Of a stretch of 64,000 nucleotides of DNA, positions 42,959-52,057 are shown piece by piece. Source of the stretch: Flavobacterium sp. (lineage in GTDB: Bacteria; Bacteroidota; Bacteroidia; Flavobacteriales; Flavobacteriaceae); contig NZ_JAHEBT010000053.1 of NCBI RefSeq assembly GCF_024642105.1, forward strand, positions 1 through 64,000, read 5' to 3'. The notes under the pieces were generated by a model, which worked only from the letters and a program-made list of their open reading frames with translations, had not been told where the DNA came from and did no database searches. The number at the start of each line of letters is the position of its first letter. The first letter of the stretch is position 1. Made by a program: the position numbers and the translations under genes.

Positions 42959-44731
42959 ATGGTTTCAATTACAAGACTTTTTGACTTCCCTTACTACCAG
43001 CAAGAAAACTTCAATATTTCGGATGCTTTGGTTACCAAACAAGATGGAAAATGGATCAAAACATCTACTGAAGAATATATTGCCAAAGCCAATGCGATAT
43101 CCAGAGCTTTGGTACAAATGGGAGTTCAAAAAAACGATAAAATTGCGATCATTTCGACTAATAATAGAACCGAATGGAATATTGTTGACATTGGTATATT
43201 ACAAACCGGTGCCCAAACCATTCCTATCTATCCAACCATTTCAGAAGAAGATTACGAATACATCTTAAATCACTCTGAATCTATGTATTGCTTTGTTTCT
43301 GACGAAGAAGTGTTACGCAAAGTAAATGCCATCAAATCAAAAGTCCCTACTTTAAAACAAGTCTATTCATTCAACCCAATTGAAGGTTGCAAGCATTGGA
43401 GTGAATTATTGGAATTAGGTCAGGACAAAAACAATCAAAATGAAGTCGAAGCCAGAAAAAATCAAGTTACTTCAGATGATTTAGCGACTATTATTTATAC
43501 TTCTGGAACCACAGGAAGACCCAAAGGCGTAATGCTATCGCACAGAAATATTGTTTCCAATGTAATTAATAGCGCGCCCCGAATTCCTTTTGAAAAAGGA
43601 AAAAGTCGCGCCTTAAGCTTCCTTCCTGTTTGTCATATCTTCGAGCGAATGATTTTGTATTTGTACCAATATTATGGCGTTTCCATTTACTTTGGTGAAT
43701 CCATTGACAAAATCAGCGACAATATCAAAGAGGTAAAACCCAATGTGATGTCGGCAGTTCCAAGATTACTTGAAAAAGTATACGACAGCATCTATGCAAA
43801 AGGAACTCAATTAACCGGAATTAAAAAGAAACTCTTCTTTTGGGCCATTGATTTAGGATTACGCTATGAACCTTACGGCGCCAATGGAGCTTGGTACAAA
43901 TTCCAGCTTAAAATAGCTCGTAAATTAATTTTCAGCAAATGGAAAGAAGGTTTAGGAGGTAACTTAGACTTAATGGTTTCTGGAAGTGCCGCTTTACAAA
44001 CCCGATTAGCACGCGTATTTGCTGCGGCAGAAATCCCTGTAATGGAAGGCTATGGATTGACCGAAACCTCGCCTGTGATTTCAGTAAACGATATGAGAAA
44101 TTACGGATTCAGAGTGGGAACTGTAGGTAAAGTTATAGACGGAGTAACCGTGAAAATTGCCGAAGATGGCGAAATCTTATGCAAAGGTCCTAATGTAATG
44201 ATGGGCTATTACAAAGATGAAAAACTTACTGAAGAAGTACTAATTGATAATTATTTCCACACAGGAGACATTGGCGAATTTGATTCAGATGGATTTCTGA
44301 GAATTACAGACCGTAAAAAAGAAATGTTCAAAACCTCTGGCGGAAAATACATTGCACCTCAATTAATTGAAAACACAATGAAACAATCCCGTTTTATTGA
44401 ACAAATTATGGTCATTGGTGATGGACAAAAAATGCCTGCAGCTTTCATACAACCTAATTTTGATTTTATAAAAGAATGGGCTAAGCTTCATAAAATTGCT
44501 ATTGGAACTACTAACGAAGAAATCGTTGCTAATCTAAAGGTAATTGAACGCATTCAAGAAGAAGTAGATAAATTAAATGAGAAATTTGGAAATTGGGAAA
44601 AAATCAAACGATTTGAATTAACTCCTGATGTTTGGTCTATCGAAGCAGGGCACCTTACTCCTACACTTAAATTAAAGCGAAAAATTGTAATGGAAAAATA
44701 CCTTGATCTTTTCCATAAAATTTACAGTTAA
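42959..44731 (+). CDS. Long-chain fatty-acid--CoA ligase
   Basis: A 590-residue AMP-forming acyl-CoA synthetase that activates fatty acids for degradation or lipid synthesis. The P-loop-like AMP motif IIYTSGTTGRPKGVMLSHRN (about residues 180-199), GYGLTETSPVIS, the TGDIGEFDSDGFLRITDRKKEMFKTSGGKYIAP block and a catalytic Lys near the C-terminus (TPTLKLKRKIV) are clear. No signal or membrane span is present. It lies just upstream of the MarR-fadN-fadA-fadE genes but ends in its own terminator, so it belongs to the locus functionally rather than to the same transcript. Confidence 0.94.
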   Translation: MVSITRLFDFPYYQQENFNISDALVTKQDGKWIKTSTEEYIAKANAISRALVQMGVQKNDKIAIISTNNRTEWNIVDIGILQTGAQTIPIYPTISEEDYEYILNHSESMYCFVSDEEVLRKVNAIKSKVPTLKQVYSFNPIEGCKHWSELLELGQDKNNQNEVEARKNQVTSDDLATIIYTSGTTGRPKGVMLSHRNIVSNVINSAPRIPFEKGKSRALSFLPVCHIFERMILYLYQYYGVSIYFGESIDKISDNIKEVKPNVMSAVPRLLEKVYDSIYAKGTQLTGIKKKLFFWAIDLGLRYEPYGANGAWYKFQLKIARKLIFSKWKEGLGGNLDLMVSGSAALQTRLARVFAAAEIPVMEGYGLTETSPVISVNDMRNYGFRVGTVGKVIDGVTVKIAEDGEILCKGPNVMMGYYKDEKLTEEVLIDNYFHTGDIGEFDSDGFLRITDRKKEMFKTSGGKYIAPQLIENTMKQSRFIEQIMVIGDGQKMPAAFIQPNFDFIKEWAKLHKIAIGTTNEEIVANLKVIERIQEEVDKLNEKFGNWEKIKRFELTPDVWSIEAGHLTPTLKLKRKIVMEKYLDLFHKIYS

Positions 44732-44754
44732 ATAACTTATTTGCTCAATACGCA

Positions 44755-44797
44755 CGACTCCTTTTTTCTAAATTCAGTAAAAAGGAGTTGTTTTTTT
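44755..44797 (+). terminator. Intrinsic terminator after the acyl-CoA ligase gene
   Basis: ACTCCTTTTT (44757-44766) pairs with AAAAAGGAGT (44779-44788), extended by a G-T and a C-G pair, with a 12-base loop and a following run of seven T residues. Confidence 0.8.
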
Positions 44798-44850
44798 CTT
44801 AAAAACTTTAAAAAAATATTTTTTATTATGCGTGCATAGTATTTATTTCT

Positions 44851-44858
44851 TATATTTG
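44851..44858 (+). promoter_or_regulatory. Predicted -7 box of the fatty-acid degradation operon
   Basis: TATATTTG matches TAnnTTTG exactly, 22 bases before the start codon of the MarR gene at 44880. No clear TTTG element is seen at -33. The sequence AATCGATATAGTGATGCATT between the box and the start may hold the operator. Confidence 0.5.
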
Positions 44859-44879
44859 AAATCGATATAGTGATGCATT

Positions 44880-45347
44880 ATGAAAGATAAAACAATAGAT
44901 TACATTCTCCGCGCTACTTGGCAGGCGGTATCCAGAATGTACAATGAAGAAGCGGCCAAATACGGAGCTACCATGGCAACAGGTTTTGTATTGCTAAGCA
45001 TTGACAAAGAAAAAGGTACTCCTTCAACTACTTTAGGTCCTAAAATGGGAATGGAAGCCACAAGCCTTACTCGAACATTAAAATCAATGGAAGAAAAAGG
45101 ATTAATTATCCGCAAAAAAAATCCATTTGATGGCCGTGGTGTTTTGATTTATCTTACCGAGTTAGGCAAAGAAAAACGAGAACTTTCTAAGAATACTGTT
45201 TTAAAATTTAATGACACGGTCAAACAACATGTTTCAGACGAAAAGCTTCAACACTTTATGGAAGTGGCAGAAACCATCAACGAATTAATTCAAGATAAAA
45301 ATATATTTAATCAAACGGATACAATAAGCGATGAAACGAATCATTAA
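44880..45347 (+). CDS. MarR-family regulator of the fatty-acid degradation operon
   Basis: A 155-residue winged-helix protein. The helix-turn-helix region runs through VLLSIDKEKGTPSTTLGPKMGMEATSLTRTLKSMEEKG in parts (about residues 37-80), and the wing is IRKKNPFDGRGVLIYLTELG. Its stop codon overlaps the fadN-like start by 17 bases, indicating translational coupling, so it almost certainly controls the beta-oxidation genes that follow, probably in response to acyl-CoA, as FadR-type repressors do in other phyla. The ligand is inferred from context only. Confidence 0.9.
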   Translation: MKDKTIDYILRATWQAVSRMYNEEAAKYGATMATGFVLLSIDKEKGTPSTTLGPKMGMEATSLTRTLKSMEEKGLIIRKKNPFDGRGVLIYLTELGKEKRELSKNTVLKFNDTVKQHVSDEKLQHFMEVAETINELIQDKNIFNQTDTISDETNH

Positions 45348-47721
45348 AAAAGTAGCGGTTGTAGGTTCTGGTATTATGGGCTCCGGAATTGCGTGCCATT
45401 TGGCTAACATTGGTTTAGAAGTGTTACTTTTAGACATTGTTCCTAACACCTTGACCGAAGCAGAAGAAAAAAAGGGATTGACTTTAGAAAGCAAAGTAGT
45501 TCGCAACCGAATGGTGAACGATCATTTGGCGAATGCCTTAAAATCAAAACCCTCTCCTATTTATCATCCCAAATTCGCCAACCGAATTACAACGGGAAAT
45601 ACCACTGATGACCTATCTAAAATTGCTTCTTGCGATTGGATTATTGAAGTAGTTGTAGAACGTTTAGATATCAAAAAATTAGTTTTTGAGCAAATTGACA
45701 AGTTCAGAAAACCAGGAACTTTGGTTACTTCCAACACCTCTGGGATTCCAATTCAGTTTATGAGTGAAGGACGTTCAGAGGACTTTCAAGCTCATTTTTG
45801 TGGAACACACTTTTTTAACCCAGCACGTTATCTAAAATTATTCGAAATCATTCCTGGACCTAAAACTAATTCAGAAGTGTTGGATTTTTTAACCGAATAT
45901 GGTTCGAAATTTCTAGGTAAAACTTCGGTTGTTGCCAAAGATACGCCAGCGTTCATTGGGAATCGAATTGGAATTTTTGGTATCCAAAGTTTGTTCCATT
46001 TGGTGAAAGAAATGGGATTAACCATTGAAGAAGTAGATAAATTAACGGGACCTGTTATTGGTCGACCAAAATCGGCTACGTTTAGAACGGTAGATGTGGT
46101 AGGATTAGATACTTTGGTACATGTTGCCAACGGATTATATGAAAATTGTCCCAACGACGAAGCACACGAATTGTTTCAACTTCCTGATTTTATTTCCAAA
46201 ATGATGGAAAATAATTGGTTAGGGAGCAAAACCGGACAAGGTTTTTATAAAAAAGAAGGAAAAGAGATTCTATCTTTAGATTTGAACACACTTGAATACA
46301 GAGCGGCTAAAAAAGCGTCTTTTGCAACTTTGGAATTAACCAAAACGATCGACAAACCGATTGACCGTTTCAAAGTTTTAGTCAAAGGAAAAGACAAAGC
46401 AGGTGAATTTTACAGAAAAAATTTCGCTGCCATGTTCGCCTATTGCTCTAATCGAATTCCTGAAATTTCAGATGATTTCTACAAAATTGACGATGCCATG
46501 AAAGCTGGTTTTGGATGGGAAAATGGTCCATTCGAAATTTGGGATGCCATTGGTGTAGCAAACGGAATCGAATTAATGAAAGCCGAAGGGTATGAACCAG
46601 CAACTTGGGTAAACGAAATGCTTGCTTCAGGAAGTACTAGTTTTTATTCTGTAAAAGAAGGAGCTACTTATTATTACAATATTCCATCAAAATCACAAAC
46701 TAAAGTTCCTGGACAAGACGCCTTTATCATTCTAAATAACATTCGCGAAAGCAAAAAAGTGTGGAGTAATAGCGGTGCTGTGATTCAAGATTTGGGTGAC
46801 GGAATTTTAAATCTAGAATTTCAGTCCAAAATGAATACGATTGGTGGCGATGTTTTGCAAGCTATTAATAAAGCGATTGACTTGTCTGAAAAAGAATACA
46901 ACGGTTTGGTTATTGGAAATCAAGGCGCTAATTTCTCTGTGGGTGCCAATATCGGAATGATTTTTATGATGGCAGTGGAGCAAGAATATGATGAATTGAA
47001 CATGGCGATTAAACTATTCCAAGACACTATGATGCGAGTGCGTTATTCAGCAACTCCTGTAATTGTGGCTCCTCACGGAATGACTTTGGGAGGTGGTTGC
47101 GAGATGACCATGCACGCCGACCGAGTGGTTGCTGCGGCAGAAACCTATATTGGGTTAGTGGAATTTGGAGTTGGTGTCATTCCAGGTGGTGGTGGTTCTA
47201 AAGAAATGACATTGCGCGCTTCAGATTTATTCCACAAAAACGATGTTGAATTGAATGTTTTACAAGAATATTTCCTAACCATTGGAATGGCAAAAGTAGC
47301 TACATCAGCCTACGAAGCGTTTGATTTAGGTGTTTTACAAAAAGGTAAAGATATCGTTGTTGTCAATAAAGACCGTCAAATTGCAACAGCAAAACAAATC
47401 GCCTTACAAATGGCAGAACAAGGTTATACGCAACCAATGCAACGAAAAGACGTTAAAGTGCTTGGAAAACAAGCGTTGGGAATGTTCTTAGTGGGAACAG
47501 ACCAAATGCAAGCTGGAAAATACATCTCAGAACACGATCAAAAAATTGCCAACAAATTAGCGTATGTAATGGCGGGTGGTGATTTATCTGAACCCACTTT
47601 GGTAAGCGAACAATACTTATTAGATATTGAGCGTGAGGCTTTCCTAAGTTTATGTACAGAACGAAAAACCTTGGAAAGAATACAGTTCATGTTAACCAAA
47701 GGAAAACCGTTGAGAAATTAG
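45331..47721 (+). CDS. fadN: 3-hydroxyacyl-CoA dehydrogenase/enoyl-CoA hydratase (FadN type)
   Basis: A 796-residue bifunctional beta-oxidation enzyme that hydrates enoyl-CoA and oxidises the resulting 3-hydroxyacyl-CoA with NAD. The dehydrogenase comes first: NAD site VAVVGSGIMGSGIACHLANI (about residues 8-27), then GTHFFNPARYLKLFEII and PAFIGNRIG. The hydratase/isomerase domain is C-terminal, with GANFSVGANIGM and MTLGGGCEMTMHADRVVAAAE. This order is the reverse of E. coli FadB and matches Bacillus FadN in length and neighbours (fadN-fadA-fadE). It overlaps the MarR gene by 17 bases. Confidence 0.94.
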   Translation: MKRIIKKVAVVGSGIMGSGIACHLANIGLEVLLLDIVPNTLTEAEEKKGLTLESKVVRNRMVNDHLANALKSKPSPIYHPKFANRITTGNTTDDLSKIASCDWIIEVVVERLDIKKLVFEQIDKFRKPGTLVTSNTSGIPIQFMSEGRSEDFQAHFCGTHFFNPARYLKLFEIIPGPKTNSEVLDFLTEYGSKFLGKTSVVAKDTPAFIGNRIGIFGIQSLFHLVKEMGLTIEEVDKLTGPVIGRPKSATFRTVDVVGLDTLVHVANGLYENCPNDEAHELFQLPDFISKMMENNWLGSKTGQGFYKKEGKEILSLDLNTLEYRAAKKASFATLELTKTIDKPIDRFKVLVKGKDKAGEFYRKNFAAMFAYCSNRIPEISDDFYKIDDAMKAGFGWENGPFEIWDAIGVANGIELMKAEGYEPATWVNEMLASGSTSFYSVKEGATYYYNIPSKSQTKVPGQDAFIILNNIRESKKVWSNSGAVIQDLGDGILNLEFQSKMNTIGGDVLQAINKAIDLSEKEYNGLVIGNQGANFSVGANIGMIFMMAVEQEYDELNMAIKLFQDTMMRVRYSATPVIVAPHGMTLGGGCEMTMHADRVVAAAETYIGLVEFGVGVIPGGGGSKEMTLRASDLFHKNDVELNVLQEYFLTIGMAKVATSAYEAFDLGVLQKGKDIVVVNKDRQIATAKQIALQMAEQGYTQPMQRKDVKVLGKQALGMFLVGTDQMQAGKYISEHDQKIANKLAYVMAGGDLSEPTLVSEQYLLDIEREAFLSLCTERKTLERIQFMLTKGKPLRN

Positions 47722-47736
47722 TATAAAATAATAAGA

Positions 47737-48155
47737 ATTAAGTATTAAGACCTATGCATAATTTTGAAAAATTAAAAATTTGGCAAAAAGCAATGGATGT
47801 AGCTGTTGAAGTATATAAAGTTTCTCTTTTACTTCCAAATGATGAGAGATTCAATCTAATTCATCAAATTAAGAAATGTGCCGTTTCTATTCCTTCAAAT
47901 ATAGCAGAAGGTTCAGGCAGAAATTCGAATAAAGAATTTATTCAATTTTTAGGAATTGCCAATGGTTCGACTTTTGAACTTATTACACAACTAATATTAG
48001 CAAAACGATTGAATTTGGTCAGTGAAGAAATAATTCAGCCAATTATAAATCAATTAGTTGAAATTAGTAACATGAGTTTTTCATTCCAAAAATCTCTAAA
48101 AGAAAATTTAAAATAACGTTTGGAATCTTAATACTTAATACTCCAATCTTAATAC
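47737..48155. repeat. Inverted TTAAGTATTAAG repeats flanking the four-helix-bundle gene
   Basis: ATTAAGTATTAAGA at 47737-47750 and its exact 14-base reverse complement at 48126-48139 bracket the small gene. The right side continues with further CTTAATAC copies at 48134-48141 and 48148-48155. The flanks reach to within a few bases of the small gene's start codon (47754) and stop codon. Confidence 0.75.
47754..48116 (+). CDS. Four-helix-bundle protein (S23/bAvd-like family)
   Basis: A 120-residue all-helical protein of the S23-type four-helix-bundle family (TIGR02436). Family landmarks are the opening FEKLKIWQKAMDVAVEVYKV, the NLIHQIKKCAVSIPSNIAEGSGR loop (about residues 34-57) and FIQFLGIANGSTFELITQL. 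Relatives occur inside 23S rRNA intervening sequences and as accessory proteins of diversity-generating retroelements; the role of stand-alone copies is unknown. It splits the fadN-fadA pair and is bracketed by inverted TTAAGTATTAAG-type repeats, which suggests insertion as a unit. No reverse transcriptase is seen nearby. Confidence 0.9.
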   Translation: MHNFEKLKIWQKAMDVAVEVYKVSLLLPNDERFNLIHQIKKCAVSIPSNIAEGSGRNSNKEFIQFLGIANGSTFELITQLILAKRLNLVSEEIIQPIINQLVEISNMSFSFQKSLKENLK

Positions 48156-48162
48156 AAATAAT

Positions 48163-49344
48163 ATGAAAACAGCATATATAGTAAAAGCGTACAGAACTGC
48201 CGTTGGTAAAGCTCCAAAAGGCGTATTCCGATTCAAAAGACCTGATGAATTAGCGGCAGAAACAATTCAATTTATGATGAATGAGTTGCCTGATTTCGAT
48301 AAAACACGAATTGATGATGTGATGGTAGGTAATGCTATGCCAGAAGCCGAACAAGGATTGAACGTAGGTCGATTAATTTCGTTAATGGGATTAAAAGTGA
48401 CCGATGTTCCTGGTGTAACTGTCAATAGATATTGTGCCTCAGGATTGGAAACTATTGGAATGGCTACAGCCAAAATTCAAAGTGGCATGGCCGATTGTAT
48501 TATTGCGGGTGGTGCTGAAAGTATGTCATTTATTCCGATGGGAGGTTACAAACCAACTCCTGATTATGCCGTAGCAGCTGCAGGAAATGAAGACTACTAT
48601 TGGGGTATGGGATTGACGGCTGAAGCCGTTGCTAAACAATACGCTATTTCTCGTGAAGACCAAGATGAATTTGCTTTCAACTCACACCAAAAAGCATTAA
48701 AAGCTCAAGCTGAAGGAAAATTTGACAAACAAATAGTTCCTATCAATGTTGAACAAACATTTATAAACGAGAACGGTAAAAAAGAAACTAAAACCTATAC
48801 CGTATCGAAAGATGAAGGGCCTAGAGCCGATACAAACTTAGCTGCTTTAGGTAATTTAAAACCTGTTTTTTCAGCTGATGGAAGTGTCACGGCTGGAAAC
48901 TCCTCTCAAATGAGTGATGGAGCCGCTTTTGTTCTAATCATGAGTGAAGAAATGGTAAAAGAATTAGGCGTTACGCCAATTGCTCGATTAGTCAACTATG
49001 CCTCTGCTGGTGTAGAGCCAAGAATTATGGGAATTGGCCCTGTAAAAGCCATTCCGAAAGCCCTAAAACAAGCGGGATTAACTTTAAACGATATTGATTT
49101 AATTGAGCTAAACGAAGCCTTTGCTTCACAATCCTTAGCCGTAGTTCGAGAATTGGGTTTAAATCCTGAAATCGTAAACGTGAATGGTGGCGCTATTGCT
49201 TTGGGACACCCACTGGGTTGTACAGGAGCTAAATTGTCTGTGCAATTGTTTGATGAAATGAAAAGACGAGGTAGCAAATACGGAATCGTAAGTATGTGTG
49301 TAGGAACAGGTCAAGGTTCTGCAGGTATTTATGAATTGATGTAA
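48163..49344 (+). CDS. fadA: Acetyl-CoA C-acyltransferase (3-ketoacyl-CoA thiolase)
   Basis: A 393-residue thiolase that releases acetyl-CoA from 3-ketoacyl-CoA, the last beta-oxidation step. Active-site residues are C91 in NRYCASGLE, the His in [17 protein letters not shown] and the Cys in [19 protein letters not shown]-type motifs ([13 protein letters not shown]) and NEAFASQS are present. Length matches Bacillus FadA. It begins 47 bases after the inserted four-helix-bundle gene and is followed by a palindromic element, then by the acyl-CoA dehydrogenase gene. Confidence 0.96.
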   Translation: MKTAYIVKAYRTAVGKAPKGVFRFKRPDELAAETIQFMMNELPDFDKTRIDDVMVGNAMPEAEQGLNVGRLISLMGLKVTDVPGVTVNRYCASGLETIGMATAKIQSGMADCIIAGGAESMSFIPMGGYKPTPDYAVAAAGNEDYYWGMGLTAEAVAKQYAISREDQDEFAFNSHQKALKAQAEGKFDKQIVPINVEQTFINENGKKETKTYTVSKDEGPRADTNLAALGNLKPVFSADGSVTAGNSSQMSDGAAFVLIMSEEMVKELGVTPIARLVNYASAGVEPRIMGIGPVKAIPKALKQAGLTLNDIDLIELNEAFASQSLAVVRELGLNPEIVNVNGGAIALGHPLGCTGAKLSVQLFDEMKRRGSKYGIVSMCVGTGQGSAGIYELM

Positions 49345-49477
49345 GCCCCCTAACCCCCAAAGGGGGAATTTAAATTGTGAATCCACTTTGTATAGTAAAA
49401 TTATAAATTAAATATTTTGTAAAATTAAAAACCTACTTACCCCTAGTAGGTATTCCCCCTTCGGGGGTTAGGGGGCT
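49344..49477. repeat. Palindromic element with 26-bp terminal inverted repeats
   Basis: Bases 49344-49369 and 49452-49477 are reverse complements at 25 of 26 positions. Each arm also contains its own CCCCC/GGGGG hairpin. The 82 bases between are AT-rich with no gene. The left arm touches the fadA stop codon and the right arm ends 3 bases before the next ATG. This has the form of a MITE or REP-pair inserted in the operon. Confidence 0.85.
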
Positions 49478-49480
49478 AAT

Positions 49481-51271
49481 ATGGAAGATATCACTAGAGG
49501 AGGACAATTCCTTGTAAAAGAAACGAAATGTGAAGATATATTCACACCCGAAGATTTTTCTGAAGAACAATTGATGATGCGTGATTCGGTAAAAGAATTC
49601 GTAGACAAAGAAATTTGGCCAAACAAAGACCGTTTTGAAAAGAAAGATTATGCCTTGACCGAAGAAACTATGCGCAAAGCGGGCGAAATGGGCTTCTTGA
49701 GCATTGCTGTTCCTGAAGCTTACGGCGGAATGGGAATGGGATTTGTGGATACGTGTTTGGTTTGCGATTATATCTCAGGAGCAACAGGTTCGTTTTCAAC
49801 AGCTTTTGGCGCACATACAGGAATTGGAACCATGCCAATAACCTTATACGGAACCGAAGAACAAAAACAAAAATACGTTCCTAAATTAGCCTCTGGAGAA
49901 TGGTTTGGAGCGTATTGCTTAACCGAACCAGGTGCTGGAAGTGACGCCAACTCAGGGAAAACAAAAGCAGTTTTATCAGAAGATGGAACGCATTATAAAA
50001 TTACGGGACAAAAAATGTGGATTTCTAATGCCGGATTTTGTTCCCTTTTTATTGTTTTTGCCCGAATTGAAGACGATAAAAACATCACAGGATTCATTTT
50101 GGAAAACACAAAAGACAACGGAATCTCTTTTGGAGAAGAAGAACACAAATTAGGAATTCGTGCTTCGTCTACTCGTCAAGTGTTTTTTAACGAAACTAAA
50201 GTGCCAGTTGAAAACATGTTGTCTGAAAGAGGAAATGGATTCAAAATAGCTATGAATGCTTTGAATGTGGGACGTATTAAATTAGCAGCCGCTTGTTTAG
50301 ACGCACAACGTCGTGTTACTTCTAATGCCATTCATTATGCAAATGACCGAATCCAATTCAACACACCAATTGCTAGTTTTGGTGCTATTCGTGCCAAATT
50401 AGCTGAAATGGCCACTTCTACTTATGCGGGAGAAAGCGCCACATATCGTGCAGCTAAATCTATTGAAGATAGAATCAATGTTCGCGTTGCCGAAGGAACT
50501 TCACATCAAGAGGCCGAATTAAAAGGGGTTGAAGAATTTGCTATTGAATGTTCTATTCTTAAAGTGGCCGTTTCTGAAGACGTTCAACATTGCGCAGACG
50601 AAGGTATTCAAGTGTATGGTGGAATGGGATTCTCTGAAGATACTCCAATGGAATCGGCTTGGAGAGATGCTCGAATTGCCAGAATTTATGAAGGTACTAA
50701 CGAAATTAACCGAATGCTTTCTGTTGGGATGTTAATCAAAAAAGCCATGAAAGGTCAGGTAGATTTATTAGGCCCTGCTATGAAAGTACAAGAAGAATTA
50801 ATGGGAATACCTTCTTTTGATACCCCTGATTATTCTGAATTATTTTCTGAAGAAAAAGAAATGATTGGCAAATTGAAAAAAGCCTTTTTAATGGTTGCAG
50901 GGGGAGCAGTTCAAAAGTTTGGAGCTGACCTAGAAGCGCACCAACAATTATTAATGGCTGCTGCCGATATGCTAATTGAAATTTATATGGCTGAAAGTAC
51001 GGTTCTACGAACTGAAAAATTAGCCAAAAAACAAGGTGAAACAAATGTTCAAGAACAAATTGCTATGGCTAGATTGTATTTATATCAAGCTGTTGATATT
51101 GTAACACAAAAAGGAAAAGAAGGCATTGTTTCTTTTGCTGAAGGTGATGAGCAGCGCATGATGTTAATGGGATTACGTCGTTTTACCAAATATGCTAATA
51201 TACCTAATGTAGTAGCACTTAGAGAAACTATTACAGCAAAATTGGTTGCCGAAAATAAATATTGCTTTTAA
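49481..51271 (+). CDS. fadE: Acyl-CoA dehydrogenase (FadE type)
   Basis: A 596-residue FAD enzyme that introduces the 2,3 double bond into acyl-CoA. Standard motifs are AYCLTEPGAGSDANSG (about 145-160), KMWISNAGFCSLFIVFARIE, GIRASSTRQVFFNETKVP, QVYGGMGFSEDTPMESAWRDARI and IYEGTNEINRM, which carries the catalytic Glu. A C-terminal extension of about 150 residues matches the Bacillus FadE and VLCAD-like class. The usual ribosome-binding region is replaced by the arm of a palindromic element ending 3 bases before the ATG. Confidence 0.95.
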   Translation: MEDITRGGQFLVKETKCEDIFTPEDFSEEQLMMRDSVKEFVDKEIWPNKDRFEKKDYALTEETMRKAGEMGFLSIAVPEAYGGMGMGFVDTCLVCDYISGATGSFSTAFGAHTGIGTMPITLYGTEEQKQKYVPKLASGEWFGAYCLTEPGAGSDANSGKTKAVLSEDGTHYKITGQKMWISNAGFCSLFIVFARIEDDKNITGFILENTKDNGISFGEEEHKLGIRASSTRQVFFNETKVPVENMLSERGNGFKIAMNALNVGRIKLAAACLDAQRRVTSNAIHYANDRIQFNTPIASFGAIRAKLAEMATSTYAGESATYRAAKSIEDRINVRVAEGTSHQEAELKGVEEFAIECSILKVAVSEDVQHCADEGIQVYGGMGFSEDTPMESAWRDARIARIYEGTNEINRMLSVGMLIKKAMKGQVDLLGPAMKVQEELMGIPSFDTPDYSELFSEEKEMIGKLKKAFLMVAGGAVQKFGADLEAHQQLLMAAADMLIEIYMAESTVLRTEKLAKKQGETNVQEQIAMARLYLYQAVDIVTQKGKEGIVSFAEGDEQRMMLMGLRRFTKYANIPNVVALRETITAKLVAENKYCF

Positions 51272-51308
51272 GTAGAAAGATAGTTTTTAGTTAGATTTAA
51301 TTTGTTTT

Positions 51309-51344
51309 AAAAACCGTTTCTGGATTGTATTCAGAGCGGTTTTT
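51309..51344 (+). terminator. Terminator of the fad operon
   Basis: AAAAACCG pairs with CGGTTTTT, extended by TTCTG/CAGAG around a bulge, with a loop of about 9 bases and a T-rich 3' side, 38 bases after the fadE stop. Confidence 0.75.
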
Positions 51345-51415
51345 ATATTTTAAGAAAACTTTAATCTTTACTTCTGCTAATATGTGTAACTTTATGCAAA
51401 TTAAAATAGAAAAAA

Positions 51416-51940
51416 ATGAAAAAAATAGTCTTATCAATTATAGTTATTATCGGTGTAATTATCGGTTGCAAAACCGCCAACTCCAACGACACTAAAAAAT
51501 TACTTTTAAATTTTGAACCTAAAAGTAATAGTACAGTATCTGGAACAGCGACTTTTGTAGAAAAAAATGGCAAAGTTACCTTTGAAGCTAAAATATCGGG
51601 GTTAAAACCAGGTATTCATGCCATTCACATCCACGAAAAATCAGATTGTTCAGCCGCAGATGGGAGTTCAGCAGGCGGACATTGGAACCCAACCTTTAAA
51701 AAACACGGTAAATGGGGAGAAGGAGAATACCACAAGGGAGATATTGGAAATTTCACCGCCGATGAAAATGGAAATGGTACTATCACTTTAACTACAGACG
51801 AATGGTGCATTGGTTGTGGAGATCAAACCAAAGACATTTTAGGCAAAGGATTGATTGTACACCAAGGCGCTGATGACTTTACAACACAACCAACAGGAAA
51901 TTCAGGAGCTCGAGTGGCTTGTTCTTCTATCATAAAATAA
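51416..51940 (+). CDS. sodC: Cu/Zn superoxide dismutase lipoprotein SodC
   Basis: A 174-residue protein that dismutates superoxide in the periplasm or at the outer membrane. The lipoprotein signal is MKKIVLSIIVIIGVIIGC, lipidated at Cys18. Metal ligands are all visible: HIHEKSDC (two Cu His and the disulfide Cys), GGHWNP (bridging His), KHGKWGEGEYHKGDIGN (two Zn His and Asp), and the late Cu His in VHQGADD. An extra loop with CIGCG near residue 131 is unusual against E. coli SodC. The gene is monocistronic between two terminators. Confidence 0.95.
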   Translation: MKKIVLSIIVIIGVIIGCKTANSNDTKKLLLNFEPKSNSTVSGTATFVEKNGKVTFEAKISGLKPGIHAIHIHEKSDCSAADGSSAGGHWNPTFKKHGKWGEGEYHKGDIGNFTADENGNGTITLTTDEWCIGCGDQTKDILGKGLIVHQGADDFTTQPTGNSGARVACSSIIK

Positions 51941-51960
51941 CAACCATTTAATTCTTATTT

Positions 51961-51996
51961 AAAACCGTTTTGTATCATTTTACGAAACGGTTTTTT
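51961..51996 (+). terminator. Terminator after sodC
   Basis: A 14-bp stem (51961-51974 with 51981-51994, one G-T pair) with a 6-base loop and a run of six T residues. It begins 20 bases after the sodC stop codon. Confidence 0.9.
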
Positions 51997-52011
51997 AATT
52001 TTAATTTCATC

Positions 52012-52039
52012 TTTGGAATAAGAAAAAAACATAGCTTTG
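52012..52039 (+). promoter_or_regulatory. Promoter of the LETM1-related gene
   Basis: TTTG at 52012-52015 and TAGCTTTG at 52032-52039 (exact TAnnTTTG) are 16 bases apart. The start codon is 18 bases downstream. Confidence 0.6.
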
Positions 52040-52057
52040 TATTTTTAAATTAAGTTA

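Noticed and set aside
47754..48116. Diversity-generating retroelement around the bAvd-like gene
   Set aside because: No reverse transcriptase, template repeat or variable repeat is visible within several kilobases.
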